From Fibrobacterota bacterium (GTDB taxonomy: Bacteria; Fibrobacterota; Chitinivibrionia; Chitinivibrionales; FEN-1185): a stretch of DNA of 64,000 nucleotides. Numbering within the stretch: the stretch's first letter is position 1; every line of letters begins with the position of its first letter. Shown in pieces: positions 30,790 through 40,190 of this stretch. The DNA lies in NCBI GenBank assembly GCA_003165595.1, contig PLWQ01000018.1, positions 119,393-183,392 on the forward strand, given 5' to 3'. The translations under genes were made by a program, and so were the position numbers. The notes beneath the pieces were generated by a model. That model ran no database searches. It saw nothing but the letters and a program-made list of their open reading frames with translations, and was not told where the DNA came from.

Positions 30790-32352
30790 ATGAAAAGGGC
30801 AGCATTAACGTGTATGGCGCTGGCGTTTTTCGCCGGGTCTGTTTTTTCCCAGACGGTCAACATGTGCGGAACGGTTACGGACGCGGGCGGAAAGCCGCTT
30901 GTCAACGCAGTGGTGAGATTAGGCCAGGCAACCTACGACAATGGATACTACGCACAGGCACCGTACCTTGTGTCAACTGATGCCAGCGGACATTACCAAT
31001 TGGGAACCGGAACCTGCAATGTGAATGTCATCCCGAGAAGCACGCTCGCAAACGGCGACGCATTTTCGCGGCCCCAGTACGTGGGCGGGAAAGTGCTGTT
31101 CAGCCTTCCGCAAATAACTGCGTCGGTAAGGATGAGCATATACACGCTAGCCGGCCGGTTCGTGCGTGACGTGATGAACAAGACCCTTTCCAGCGGCAAC
31201 TATTCGGTTTCAATCGACACACGCGGCATTTCGTCGCAGTACTATCTGCTTCGGGTGACCATCAACGGCGCGGCAACGGTAATGAGGATTCAACCTGCTT
31301 TTCACAGCACGGACGGGGCGATCGTTCAGAATTCTTCCGGATTCCAGACGCGCCTCGAAAAGCTCGCCGCCGTAGTGGACACGCTTCGCGCAACCATGCC
31401 GGGCTACACCATCGGAGTCACGCCGGTAACCGCGCTGTCCGGACAGAACGATTTCATGTTGACGAAGAATAGTTCATGGAACGGCGACACGGCAGGGTTC
31501 TGGGGCAGCGGGTACCCGGTGGCGACTGGAGGAGTTACCTACGTCATCCTGAACAGGACCAACGGCGTCTGGCCGGACAGCCAGATTTATTGGGCCCTTA
31601 GCCAAAATGGAGCAAAAACAAGGCTTGACAAACAACGCACCGTCACGGTTAGCGGCGGAGGGAGATTCTACATCTTTATCGCCCCCAACGACTCCAACTC
31701 AAGATACATGGAGTGGGTCGAAGAAGCCGTCGGGAACGGAACCATTAACGGCAACAACCTGACCCGGGTAGACGGATGGAGACTACCGATAATGTTTAGA
31801 ATCCATTTTGCCACAGGCAAAAATATGGATCGCGGTGACCTGTACGAGATGTTTTTCCAACCGCGCAAAGCAAAGTTTGACGAGTTTACAAACGAGGTGC
31901 CAAAGGAATTCACGAAGCTCGCCACGGCAGACTTCGCCAATATTTATGCGCCCCACATGATAGAACGGACAGGCCCCACCCTTTTTAACACTGGTGGGCC
32001 TTACGTGAGCTATTTCGACCGTTATCAGGACTCGTGTATTGCTCATAATACGGGGGTGCCTGCCAAAACGACCGCTTGGAACATTTTTGCGTGTGCAGGA
32101 TCCTATGGCGGTGCCCCAACCTGGGGTGGCAACATGAACAGGCATGTCGGCACTCTTGCCTCGACACAATGGTGTGACTCATCAAATTTTTACCAGAATG
32201 CTCCCTGTAACTACTTTTCCAAGTGGGTCCATTTGCGGTCCGAGCAAGGTATGGAATATGGATTCCCCTATGATGACGATTGTAACAAGTACTCGGGAAT
32301 TGTGGGCGGCGTCAGCGGCGTCCAGTGGTTTGCAATTGCCATTGGCTGGTAA
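30790..32352 (+). CDS. Secreted GH64-type beta-1,3-glucanase, copy 2
   Basis: 520 residues from ATG 30790 (GGGGAGGAAG upstream). The signal peptide is nearly identical to that of copy 1 (MKRAALTCMALAFFAGSVFS), which shows a recent duplication. It has the same domain order: CarboxypepD_reg-like, FlgD-like, FQTRLEKLAAVVDTL linker, GH64. The catalytic-type Glu lies in MEWVEEAVG and the Asp in RVDGWRLPIMF. Sequence outside these motifs has drifted, so substrate or product pattern may differ. All copies end in an aromatic motif (AIGW here). Confidence 0.87.
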   Translation: MKRAALTCMALAFFAGSVFSQTVNMCGTVTDAGGKPLVNAVVRLGQATYDNGYYAQAPYLVSTDASGHYQLGTGTCNVNVIPRSTLANGDAFSRPQYVGGKVLFSLPQITASVRMSIYTLAGRFVRDVMNKTLSSGNYSVSIDTRGISSQYYLLRVTINGAATVMRIQPAFHSTDGAIVQNSSGFQTRLEKLAAVVDTLRATMPGYTIGVTPVTALSGQNDFMLTKNSSWNGDTAGFWGSGYPVATGGVTYVILNRTNGVWPDSQIYWALSQNGAKTRLDKQRTVTVSGGGRFYIFIAPNDSNSRYMEWVEEAVGNGTINGNNLTRVDGWRLPIMFRIHFATGKNMDRGDLYEMFFQPRKAKFDEFTNEVPKEFTKLATADFANIYAPHMIERTGPTLFNTGGPYVSYFDRYQDSCIAHNTGVPAKTTAWNIFACAGSYGGAPTWGGNMNRHVGTLASTQWCDSSNFYQNAPCNYFSKWVHLRSEQGMEYGFPYDDDCNKYSGIVGGVSGVQWFAIAIGW

Positions 32353-32377
32353 GTGGTTTTACGATCGATTTTAACCG

Positions 32378-32415
32378 GGTTGCCGCGTTTTTCCTTTCGG
32401 AAAGACGTGGCGACC
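32378..32415 (+). promoter_or_regulatory. 17-bp hairpin between GH64 copies 2 and 3
   Basis: The sequence GGTTGCCGCGTTTTTCC differs from the first hairpin at one base of the left arm and one of the right arm, and both changes keep pairing as G-U. Flanking sequence (TTTGCCAATTTTTCGAGAG) is also conserved. Confidence 0.65.
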
Positions 32416-32463
32416 TTTGCCAATTTTTCGAGAGTTCTCATAACAAAAAAAGGGGAGGGAGAA

Positions 32464-34008
32464 ATGCGAAAAGTAGCACGAGCAGGTCTGTTGCTGGCGT
32501 TTGTCGCCGGTACCGTCTTTTCCCAGACGGTCAATATCTGCGGAACTGTGAGGGACGCGGCAGGAAAGCCGCTTACCAACACGCTTGTACGGCTGGGCCA
32601 GACAAGGTTTACCGATACGTATGGTAACGAACCGTACTTTACCACAACCGACGCCACCGGCCAGTACCACCTGGGCACGGGAACGTGCGCCGTCAACACT
32701 ATCATTCCCGCCACGCTCATGCGGGGCGACGCCTTTTCCAGGCCCATGTATATCGGCGGCAAAGTGCTGTTTAGTCTGCCGCAGAATGATGCGTTTGTGA
32801 AGATGACCATGTACGATTTGACGGGCAGATTTGTGCGGGACGTGATGAGCAGCCGTCTAGCCAGAGGGAATTATTCCGCGTCGGTTGATACGCGCGGAAT
32901 TGCTTCGCAGTTTTATGCGCTTCGCGTAACCATTAGCGGTGTTGCCACCGTGGTGAGGATTGAGCCCTCTTTGCACAGCGCCGGCGGTTCCATCGTGCAG
33001 AACACCCCGGAATTCCAGACTCGGTTGGAAAAGCTTGCCGCAGTAGTGGACACACTGCGCGCGACGGAGCCGGGATACACGCTCGGCGATTCGGCCATAA
33101 CCACGCTGGCAGGACAATTTGATTTCACGTTGACAAAGAATCATGCTTTCAATGGCGATACCGATGCGTTTTGGGACACAGCCCATGTAAAGAAAGAGGC
33201 AGGCCATTTATGGTTTACGGTCCTCAACAGGACTAACGGCCAGTGGCCGGACAGCATGATATATTTGGCCATCGGGGATGGTGGAACTCCATGGCCGCTG
33301 AGCAAGACAAACACAATTGATATGACCAACACCGGGGGGGGAGGCAGACTGTACATTATGGTGGGGTATAACCCACTCAAAACTTCCGGGGGGTATAGGC
33401 CGCAGACGACTCAGGTGTGGGATTTTGAAGAGCATACCATCGGGGCTGGTTTGTGGTATCACGGTAATACCACGAGAGTTGATGCATATGGCTGCCCCAT
33501 GTCTTACCGGCTGCATTGTACGGACGGTTTTGATACATGCCGCGGTGAAGTCCCCCATGTCTACTATCAGACGCGCCAATCGTTTTTCGACGAATTTGAA
33601 AACGAAGTGTCCTATGAATTTTCAAAACTCGGAACCATGCAAGCCCCATATAAAATACCCAATCCGGGCACCACAGGCTCTGACATTGGTCCAGGCGGTA
33701 AATATGCAAGCTATCTGGATAAATATTGCAGTGCCTTCGGCGTTACTCAAACCCCGTATTTGAATGGCATCAATGACGCTGTAACGGAGGGTGCTGTGGC
33801 TAGGCATGTGCTCGGTATGACCAACGCTCAACAAGCAGATTCCAAATACCACTACAAAGCCGCACCATGCGATTTCTATGCATATTTTTTGCATAGGCGT
33901 GCATATGACTTCAAGTGTTATGGATTTCCATATGATGACTCATGGAATTGGTCTTCATTCATAGAACACGGCAATGTGTCATGGTTCGAGCTTGCGGTAG
34001 GATATTGA
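32464..34008 (+). CDS. Secreted GH64-type beta-1,3-glucanase, copy 3
   Basis: 514 residues from ATG 32464 with GGGGAGGGAG upstream. It has the signal peptide, CarboxypepD_reg-like and FlgD-like domains of its neighbours, then the most divergent GH64 domain. The catalytic-type Glu is kept (WDFEEHTIG), as is the Asp (RVDAYGCPMSY), and the end is aromatic (ELAVGY). Insertions such as GGGGRLYIMVGYNPLKTSG alter the region before the Glu. The gene ends the tandem array and is followed by a good intrinsic terminator. Confidence 0.86.
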   Translation: MRKVARAGLLLAFVAGTVFSQTVNICGTVRDAAGKPLTNTLVRLGQTRFTDTYGNEPYFTTTDATGQYHLGTGTCAVNTIIPATLMRGDAFSRPMYIGGKVLFSLPQNDAFVKMTMYDLTGRFVRDVMSSRLARGNYSASVDTRGIASQFYALRVTISGVATVVRIEPSLHSAGGSIVQNTPEFQTRLEKLAAVVDTLRATEPGYTLGDSAITTLAGQFDFTLTKNHAFNGDTDAFWDTAHVKKEAGHLWFTVLNRTNGQWPDSMIYLAIGDGGTPWPLSKTNTIDMTNTGGGGRLYIMVGYNPLKTSGGYRPQTTQVWDFEEHTIGAGLWYHGNTTRVDAYGCPMSYRLHCTDGFDTCRGEVPHVYYQTRQSFFDEFENEVSYEFSKLGTMQAPYKIPNPGTTGSDIGPGGKYASYLDKYCSAFGVTQTPYLNGINDAVTEGAVARHVLGMTNAQQADSKYHYKAAPCDFYAYFLHRRAYDFKCYGFPYDDSWNWSSFIEHGNVSWFELAVGY

Positions 34009-34061
34009 GGCGGAGGTGTCCTGCATCCAATAGTAAATCAACGGGCAATGTAGATCCAAGT

Positions 34062-34096
34062 CCCCGGTTCTCGATCAAAGAATCGGGGATTTTTTT
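34062..34096 (+). terminator. Intrinsic terminator of the glucanase array
   Basis: CCCCGGTTCT and AAGAATCGGGG form a stem around CGATC, followed directly by A and TTTTTTT. It is 54 bases past the stop of copy 3. Confidence 0.8.
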
Positions 34097-34314
34097 GGCG
34101 ACCTTGCTTCCTGGGTATGATCTCGACGCCGGAATTCCTAATCTGTAAAAAAGCATTTGTGGATTGGATAGGGGAAGCTTTATCCGCTTGAAAATAGTTA
34201 CTCGATGAAGACTAATGTGCTTTGGGCAGGGTGCAGCCTTCCTATTGCGGCCTTCGAAAAGTTTCAGGAAGAAAAGCTATGAAAAAAGGTTGAAATATCT
34301 CTCACGAGGGATAA

Positions 34315-34336
34315 GGGAGCGCCTGTCCGCGCTCCC
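34315..34336 (-). terminator. Hairpin after the FN3 lipoprotein gene
   Basis: GGGAGCGC and GCGCTCCC form a perfect 8-bp stem around CTGTCC, just past the minus-strand stop at 34,350. No long T-run follows on the minus strand. The remaining gap 34,097-34,314 shows no gene. Confidence 0.5.
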
Positions 34337-34349
34337 CCCAAATCTATCT

Positions 34350-37300
34350 TCAAGGCAACGGGGAAGTATATACGTTGTAATCTGAGCTATTCACGGCGTA
34401 AATAGTGGTGCTATTTATTGCCAAAGCAACTGCATACCAACCGGAACCGGACGGAAGTCCCGCATTCACCGCTAACCACGATGCGCCTCCGTCCATAGAG
34501 AGATATATTCCACTTCCACTTATGCTCGTGAATAATTGCGTTCCATTCGCTGCGAGCGCCGTGACGCTGCCAGTTGGTAGCCCTGAACTTACTTTTGTCC
34601 AAGTGTCGGTACCGTTATACTTGTAGACTCCGTCGCCTGCTCCTGCATAGATCGTTCCCGCATACATAACAAAAGCATTCACGCTGGTTGTAATGCCGGT
34701 GCCGGCAGAACCCCATGAGTACCCAAGGACAGCTCGGGATTGGACGCCACTACTTGTACCGGCATAGAGGGTACTGCCGCTTACCAACACGGCGTTTGCT
34801 GGGGGTGGGGATCCGGCGTCAACGTTCCACGAGGCCCCATTGTCAGTTGAATACATCACACTGCTACTGGTCGCGGCAAAATATCTATTGGCGGAACCAT
34901 AGTATGCAAAACCGAGGACGCTGCCGCCGACCGTAGTGCTGGACCAACTAGTTCCATAATTGGAGGAATAAAACAACTTGCCGTTGCCATAATTGTTTCC
35001 TACCAAGGAGATCCCGCCAAAAATCGCAAGACCGGTCAAGTAGTTCATTCCTACCGTCATGAAGGATGGATCCTGCACCCAATTTGAACCGTTGTCAGGA
35101 GATCGATACACTCCCTGCTTGTGGGTCCCGACCAAGATAGTATCGCCTTGGGCAGCAACCGTCATTGGGTATGTACCAGCAGACTGAAAATTGTATACTG
35201 GATTCCAAGAAACTGTCCCAATCGTCGTGAAGCTCCACGCACCAGACCAACTGCTTGGACCTCCCGCGTTCACCGCCCTGACATGCCAGTAGTATATGGT
35301 ACTGTTGGACAACGCAGGGGACACTGGCGTTGATGTAGCGGTTATTCCTGTTCCGTTAGATACTACTGTTGAAAATGCCGGGTCTGTCGCGACCTGCACG
35401 TCATATGACGACGCACCGGTTGCCGCGTTCCAATTCAATGTCGGTGTTACCGCAACTCTCGTCGAAGCGTTTGCCGGCGAGGAGAGCGTCGGGGCGCCTG
35501 GAGCCGCTGGAACAGTTGTAAAGCTCCACGTACCGGACCACGCGCTTGTACCTCCCGGGTTTGAAGCATTCGCGTGCCAGTAGTAAAGCGTATTGTTCGA
35601 CAACGTAGTCGACACGGCTTGAGACGTTGCCGTTAACCCGGACATGTTGAACACAGTTGATGCAAAGTTCGAAACGGTGGAGACCTCTACCTGGTAATAG
35701 GTCGCATCCGACGGTGCGTTCCAAACAAGAGTTGGTGAAACCGACACACTTGTAGCATTGTTCGCCGGAGCCGAAAGCGTGGGTGCCGCCGGCGCCGCAA
35801 TAATCGTGGTAAAGGAGAACGCCGTAGACCATGCGCTCACGCCCCCGGCGTTCTTGGCAATGACATGCCAGTAATACTGCGTGCTGTTCGCAAGCGAAGT
35901 CAAGGCCCTTGACCCACTTGTCAACGTCGAATCGTCAACAACAATCCCGGTCGAGAAATCGGACGCGGTCGAAACCTGCACCCGGTAGGTAGCAGCGCCG
36001 GCCACGGCGTTCCAAGTGAGCGTTGTGCTCACCGGTACGCCGGTGGCGTTGTTTGCCGGAGCCGTTGGCGTGGGAGCGGCAGGTGTCGCGATTATGGTGG
36101 TAAAAGAGAAGGCCGTCGACCAGTTGCTTGTTCCCCCTGCGTTCTTTGCGTCAACGTGCCAATAGTATTTTGTGCTGTTTGACAATAACCCGACTGCTCT
36201 TGACGGCGTTGTCAACGTCGAATCGTCAACGACTATTCCGGTTGAGAAGTCAGACGCGGTTGAAACCTGCACACGGTAGGTGGCCGCGCCGGCCACGGCG
36301 TTCCAAGTGAGCGTTGTGCTCACGGGGACTGCTGTTGCATTGTTCGCCGGTACCGTGAGTACGGGCACTCCGGAAGTCGCGACGACCGTGGTAAAGCTGG
36401 AAACCGCCGACCATGCGCTTGTCCCGCCGGCATTCTTGGCATTCACTCGCCAGTAATACACGGTGCTGTTCGTGAGACCGCTCAGCGCCTTTGACGCGGC
36501 TGTCAATGTCGAATCGTCGACAACCATTCCGGCTGAGAAATCGGACGCCGTTGAAACCTGGACCCGGTAGGTGACCGCGCCCGTGACCGCGCTCCATGTG
36601 AGTGTGGGATTCAAGGCCACACCGACTGCGCTGTTGGTCGGGGCGGAGGGTACTGGTACACCGGACGTTGCGACAATGGTGGTGAACGAAAATGGGGTTG
36701 ACCATGCGCTTGTCCCTCCTGCGTTCTTGGCATTCACCCGCCAGTAGTACTGCGTATTGTTCGCGAGCGAACTCAGGGCCTTTGACGCCGTTGTCAAGGT
36801 CGAATCGTCGACAATGACGCCGGCTGAGAAATCGGACGCTGTTGAGACCTGGACACGGTAGGTGACGGCACCAGTCACCGTGCCCCACGCGAGAGTCTGA
36901 CTTGTTGCCACTCCGGTTGCGCCATTGGCCGGGCTCGAAAGCACCGGCACTCCGGATGCCGCAACGATTGTGGTGAAGCTGAAGGCCGTGGACCACGCGC
37001 TTGCTCCGCCTGCATTTTTGGCGTTGACGCGCCAGTAATATTGAGTGCCGTTCGAAAGGGACGTCAGTGCTTTTGACGCGGCTGTCAAGGTTGAATCGTC
37101 AACGACAATTCCTGTTGAGAAATCGGACGCTGTTGAAACCTGGACGCGGTAGGCGGTGGCTCCGGTTACGGCATTCCACGTTAAGGTTTGACCCACAGCT
37201 AATCCGGTTGCGTTATTGGCCGGAGACGACAGGGTTGGTGCGGACGGTGGCATCATAACCTTGAGATGCCCGTATGCAGACGTATCCGAACCGGAAGAAT

Positions 37301-39077
37301 TTACGGCAACTACGAAATAATTCCCCGAGTCTGTGGCCGCCACTTTTGAATTCTGATACAGCGGGTTGGTGCTTGAGTCCACCATGGCGGCGCTGCCTTT
37401 GGTCCCGTGGTACCAGATGAACGTCGGCGAGGGTGACGCATTGTTTGTTGCAACTGTAAATGTCACGGATCCGCCGACTGCAACGGTGGTGTCGGAGCGG
37501 GGTTGCGTTGCAATTTTTGGAGCGACCTCGACGGAACTGACTGAAACAATGACAGTCGCCGCTGCGCTCCAGAGTGTTCCGTCCGAGGCCTTTACCGCAA
37601 ACGTATCGGCGCCTGTAAAACCGGAATTCGGCGTATAAACTATGCCGCCCTTCGTGGAATCGGCAAGTGTCGCTGTTCCGTTGTGCGGCTTTTGTGTCAC
37701 CTGCCATTGTTTGATTGAATCGTTGTCCGGATCCGTTGCGCTGAGGGAAACGGTAATGGCCTGGCTAATGGAAGTATTTACCGATTGCGCCTGCACCGTT
37801 GGCGGCCGGTCGGTTTTTGTAACGGTAATTTTGACCGTGTCTTTTCCAACGCCATTTGCGTCGGTTGCGGTGAAGATTATGTAATACACGCCGGATTCGC
37901 CATAGGTGGGCGTCCAGGTGAATTGTCCGCTTTTTGCATCAAAGGCTGCAGAATCCGGCAGATTTGCACCGGTGAGAAGCGCCGCGCTGAGCGTTGCCGT
38001 GTCCCCGGCAGAGGTAACTGCCGACACCGTAAAGCTGATGGCCTGGCCTTGCGCCACGGATGGTGCGGTGTCGGCTGCCGGTACCATGATGACCGGCGGC
38101 GTCTTGACGGATTGCGAGCCGACGGTGATGTACACATTCTGCGTATCCGACATCGGCGGGTTGCCGTTGTCGGTAACTGTGAAGACGACGGTGTCTATTC
38201 CTTCAAAAGTTGCCGGCGACGACCACGTGAAGCTGGTGCCGGTAAGGGTTGCGCCGGCTGGAGATTTGAGCATTGTATAGGTATGGGTCTGGCCGCTGTC
38301 TGCATCCGTTTCGGAGAGGGAAAGCGCACAAGCCTGTCCGCTCACGATGCTTCTTGCGCCGGAAATACTGAGAACGGGCTTGTGGTTGACCGCCGGATTG
38401 GCCTTGACATGCAGAAACGCGGGCAGGCTTACAACCGAGTCGCCCCACTGGTCCTTGATGACGCACGAGTAAGAGCCGGAATCGGCGAGATACACCGGAT
38501 TCACAATAAGGCTATCCTTGTTTGCGCCGGAGAGAATGATGCCGTTTTGAATCCATTGATAGGTAAATACAGAGCCGGTGCCGGTGACCGAAACAAAAAA
38601 CGTGTCCGATTGGCCCTCGGTGACGGAATTGCTCAGGGGATTCGCCGCCAAAGGAATCTTCTTGCCGATTATCTCAATGCTTGAGGTAGATGTCTTCTGG
38701 GCCGACCCTTGCAGGGTAGTGACAACCGTAACCGTATGTTTGCCGATCGTGTGGAGGTTGATAAGAATCCATTGCGTGTCGGTCCATGAGGCGGTATTGT
38801 TGAAGGTGATAGCTTTATCGGTATCTACCGTTCCCCTGGCAATGGTTACAGACACCTGGGTTATAAATGTTGGCAGGTATGCGCTAAGTCCTACCCGGAC
38901 CAGGTTTTCAACAGTGTCGGAGACCGAGTCCTTGCTCAGTTGGTTCAGCGAATTCTCCACTACAAGGTTGACGTTGGCGTCTTGCGTCTTGAACGGGTTT
39001 TCCTGGCCTGTGCAGGAGAGCAGCGCAAGGATGGCGCAGGTGACAACGGAGTAGAAGAGGCGAATCTTGAGGGGCAT
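34350..39077 (-). CDS. Giant surface lipoprotein: Ig-like and cadherin-like domains, seven FN3 repeats, BNR-like C-terminus
   Basis: 1,575 residues from ATG 39077 with AGGAG upstream. The signal peptide ends in a lipobox (LALLSC, Cys 22). Residues 30-610 hold several Ig-like and cadherin/Big-type domains (FTYQWIQNGIILSGANKDSL; YTPNSGFTGADTFAVKASDG). Residues 613-1286 are seven fibronectin-III repeats with strongly conserved TYRVQVSTASDFS and QYYWRVNAKNAGG units. Residues 1287-1575 contain BNR/YCF48-like units (VYRSPDNGSNW, MYSTDNGASW, IYLSMDGGASW), suggesting a beta-propeller. It is probably an adhesin or glycan-binding protein on the cell surface. The frame extends 37 codons upstream, but that part has no signal peptide. 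Confidence 0.85.
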   Translation of the reverse strand: MPLKIRLFYSVVTCAILALLSCTGQENPFKTQDANVNLVVENSLNQLSKDSVSDTVENLVRVGLSAYLPTFITQVSVTIARGTVDTDKAITFNNTASWTDTQWILINLHTIGKHTVTVVTTLQGSAQKTSTSSIEIIGKKIPLAANPLSNSVTEGQSDTFFVSVTGTGSVFTYQWIQNGIILSGANKDSLIVNPVYLADSGSYSCVIKDQWGDSVVSLPAFLHVKANPAVNHKPVLSISGARSIVSGQACALSLSETDADSGQTHTYTMLKSPAGATLTGTSFTWSSPATFEGIDTVVFTVTDNGNPPMSDTQNVYITVGSQSVKTPPVIMVPAADTAPSVAQGQAISFTVSAVTSAGDTATLSAALLTGANLPDSAAFDAKSGQFTWTPTYGESGVYYIIFTATDANGVGKDTVKITVTKTDRPPTVQAQSVNTSISQAITVSLSATDPDNDSIKQWQVTQKPHNGTATLADSTKGGIVYTPNSGFTGADTFAVKASDGTLWSAAATVIVSVSSVEVAPKIATQPRSDTTVAVGGSVTFTVATNNASPSPTFIWYHGTKGSAAMVDSSTNPLYQNSKVAATDSGNYFVVAVNSSGSDTSAYGHLKVMMPPSAPTLSSPANNATGLAVGQTLTWNAVTGATAYRVQVSTASDFSTGIVVDDSTLTAASKALTSLSNGTQYYWRVNAKNAGGASAWSTAFSFTTIVAASGVPVLSSPANGATGVATSQTLAWGTVTGAVTYRVQVSTASDFSAGVIVDDSTLTTASKALSSLANNTQYYWRVNAKNAGGTSAWSTPFSFTTIVATSGVPVPSAPTNSAVGVALNPTLTWSAVTGAVTYRVQVSTASDFSAGMVVDDSTLTAASKALSGLTNSTVYYWRVNAKNAGGTSAWSAVSSFTTVVATSGVPVLTVPANNATAVPVSTTLTWNAVAGAATYRVQVSTASDFSTGIVVDDSTLTTPSRAVGLLSNSTKYYWHVDAKNAGGTSNWSTAFSFTTIIATPAAPTPTAPANNATGVPVSTTLTWNAVAGAATYRVQVSTASDFSTGIVVDDSTLTSGSRALTSLANSTQYYWHVIAKNAGGVSAWSTAFSFTTIIAAPAAPTLSAPANNATSVSVSPTLVWNAPSDATYYQVEVSTVSNFASTVFNMSGLTATSQAVSTTLSNNTLYYWHANASNPGGTSAWSGTWSFTTVPAAPGAPTLSSPANASTRVAVTPTLNWNAATGASSYDVQVATDPAFSTVVSNGTGITATSTPVSPALSNSTIYYWHVRAVNAGGPSSWSGAWSFTTIGTVSWNPVYNFQSAGTYPMTVAAQGDTILVGTHKQGVYRSPDNGSNWVQDPSFMTVGMNYLTGLAIFGGISLVGNNYGNGKLFYSSNYGTSWSSTTVGGSVLGFAYYGSANRYFAATSSSVMYSTDNGASWNVDAGSPPPANAVLVSGSTLYAGTSSGVQSRAVLGYSWGSAGTGITTSVNAFVMYAGTIYAGAGDGVYKYNGTDTWTKVSSGLPTGSVTALAANGTQLFTSISGSGIYLSMDGGASWLAVNAGLPSGSGWYAVALAINSTTIYAVNSSDYNVYTSPLP
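35220..37240 (-). repeat. Seven tandem FN3-coding repeats
   Basis: Units of about 285 bases lie head to tail inside the surface lipoprotein gene. The middle copies share long near-identical blocks (for instance the stretch coding DDSTLTAASKAL), while the last two before the C-terminal domain are more divergent. Such arrays expand and contract by recombination and are prone to assembly collapse. Confidence 0.85.
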
Positions 39078-39367
39078 GGTTTCCAATCTCCTGAAAACGT
39101 GGGATACCCGATATTTTCCCGTATCAAAATAAAATGCCGCGCAAAGTTCGGATGTGACGCAGGTCACAATTGTCGCAGATTTTGACAAGTCACAAAATAG
39201 TTTATGACGGTCCGCAAGAACCTGCTTGATAAGGTAAGACTGCAGCTTTCAGGCAGCGGCCAAGGTGCGAGACGCCTCCGGGCCCGGCCTGGGCTCGGAG
39301 GTAATGTAATCAGCTCAAACCCGCAAAATATTCGACAATCGCAAGCGGGCTCTTTAGAGACAGATTC

Positions 39368-39790
39368 TTATTTTGCCGTAAAACTCCCTGATCCGATGAC
39401 ATTCCCGTTTTCTCCCACAACATCCACTTTCCACTGGCCAGGCGTAACGGTCTTGTAGCTCCACAGCCTGCCCGAATCGTAGCGGAGGCGGAGCGGAACC
39501 TCAAGCACTTTCTCATCGCCCTTGTACCAGACGTGTTTGACGCTATACGGCGCGGCGCTGATTGAGAGCTTGGTCCAGCAGAATATCTTTCTGGCGGTCG
39601 AGTCGAACGCGGTTGCCACCCCCTGGGGAGCACGCTGCTCGACCCCGGTACCGAAAACGATGCTGTCGAGTTTGCAGGTTTTTGCTGTTTGTGAACCGGC
39701 AGCGGCGGTAGCGGCGGAATCGTCCTGCGCACATGCGCCAAGGCACAGAAAGAGAACTCCGGCGAGGCCGAGCATGGGCGAGTTCTTCAT
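39368..39790 (-). CDS. DUF2914-domain lipoprotein
   Basis: 140 residues from ATG 39790, preceded by GGGAGG. The signal peptide ends in a lipobox (LFLCLGACAQ). The mature domain has the DUF2914 pattern: FCWTKLSISAAPYSVKHVWYKGDEKVLEVPL ... RLWSYKTVTPGQWKVDVVGENG. Its function is unknown; it is a compact beta domain exposed to the periplasm or surface. Upstream in-frame ATGs lack a ribosome-binding site. The gap to the FN3 lipoprotein gene (39,078-39,367) shows no features. Confidence 0.85.
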   Translation of the reverse strand: MKNSPMLGLAGVLFLCLGACAQDDSAATAAAGSQTAKTCKLDSIVFGTGVEQRAPQGVATAFDSTARKIFCWTKLSISAAPYSVKHVWYKGDEKVLEVPLRLRYDSGRLWSYKTVTPGQWKVDVVGENGNVIGSGSFTAK

Positions 39791-40190
39791 GGATCCTCCC
39801 GAGGCTGAGGTTGATGGTGATTGAGTAGTGAATGTATGAGTGTTCATGGTTCAATACCAAAATAGTAACACGCTTAAGCAAAAAAGTAAAGTGGTTGCAG
39901 TGCGAAATTTGTCCGCCGGTGTCTGACCTTCATGGCGCCTACCACCCTAGAAATTATGATGCGTCGAACCTTGTTGTCAAAGCTATTGAGACGGTAGTGT
40001 TGTCGCGGCCTGCCCATTTTGGGACCTTGCGCGCCGTTGAGCCTTCCCTAAAGGAGAATCGTGGAGATCGCGGCAAAAATGTCCGCCGCATTCTCGGAAA
40101 AACCTTTCGTTTTTTTTGGTTTGATTTTAATTTATGGTACGTACGATTTCCAACAAATACTTTTGCACGCGATGGAGACGCCTGGCGCAC
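39791..40190. other. Divergent intergenic region before the polyamine genes
   Basis: About 400 bases separate the minus-strand DUF2914 gene from nspC. No promoter with two good boxes is seen on either strand. The right part contains a short open frame with a strong ribosome-binding site (40,061-40,222, listed separately) and an AT-rich tract at 40,108-40,136. Confidence 0.35.

Noticed and set aside
35220-37240. Regular repeats that could be mistaken for a CRISPR array
   Set aside because: The period is about 285 bases and follows fibronectin-III domains in an open reading frame. There are no short repeats with unique spacers and no cas genes.
34405-38684. Several plus-strand open frames opposite the FN3 lipoprotein gene, the longest about 300 codons
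   Set aside because: They are shadows of the repeat-rich minus-strand gene. They lack ribosome-binding sites and recognisable domains.
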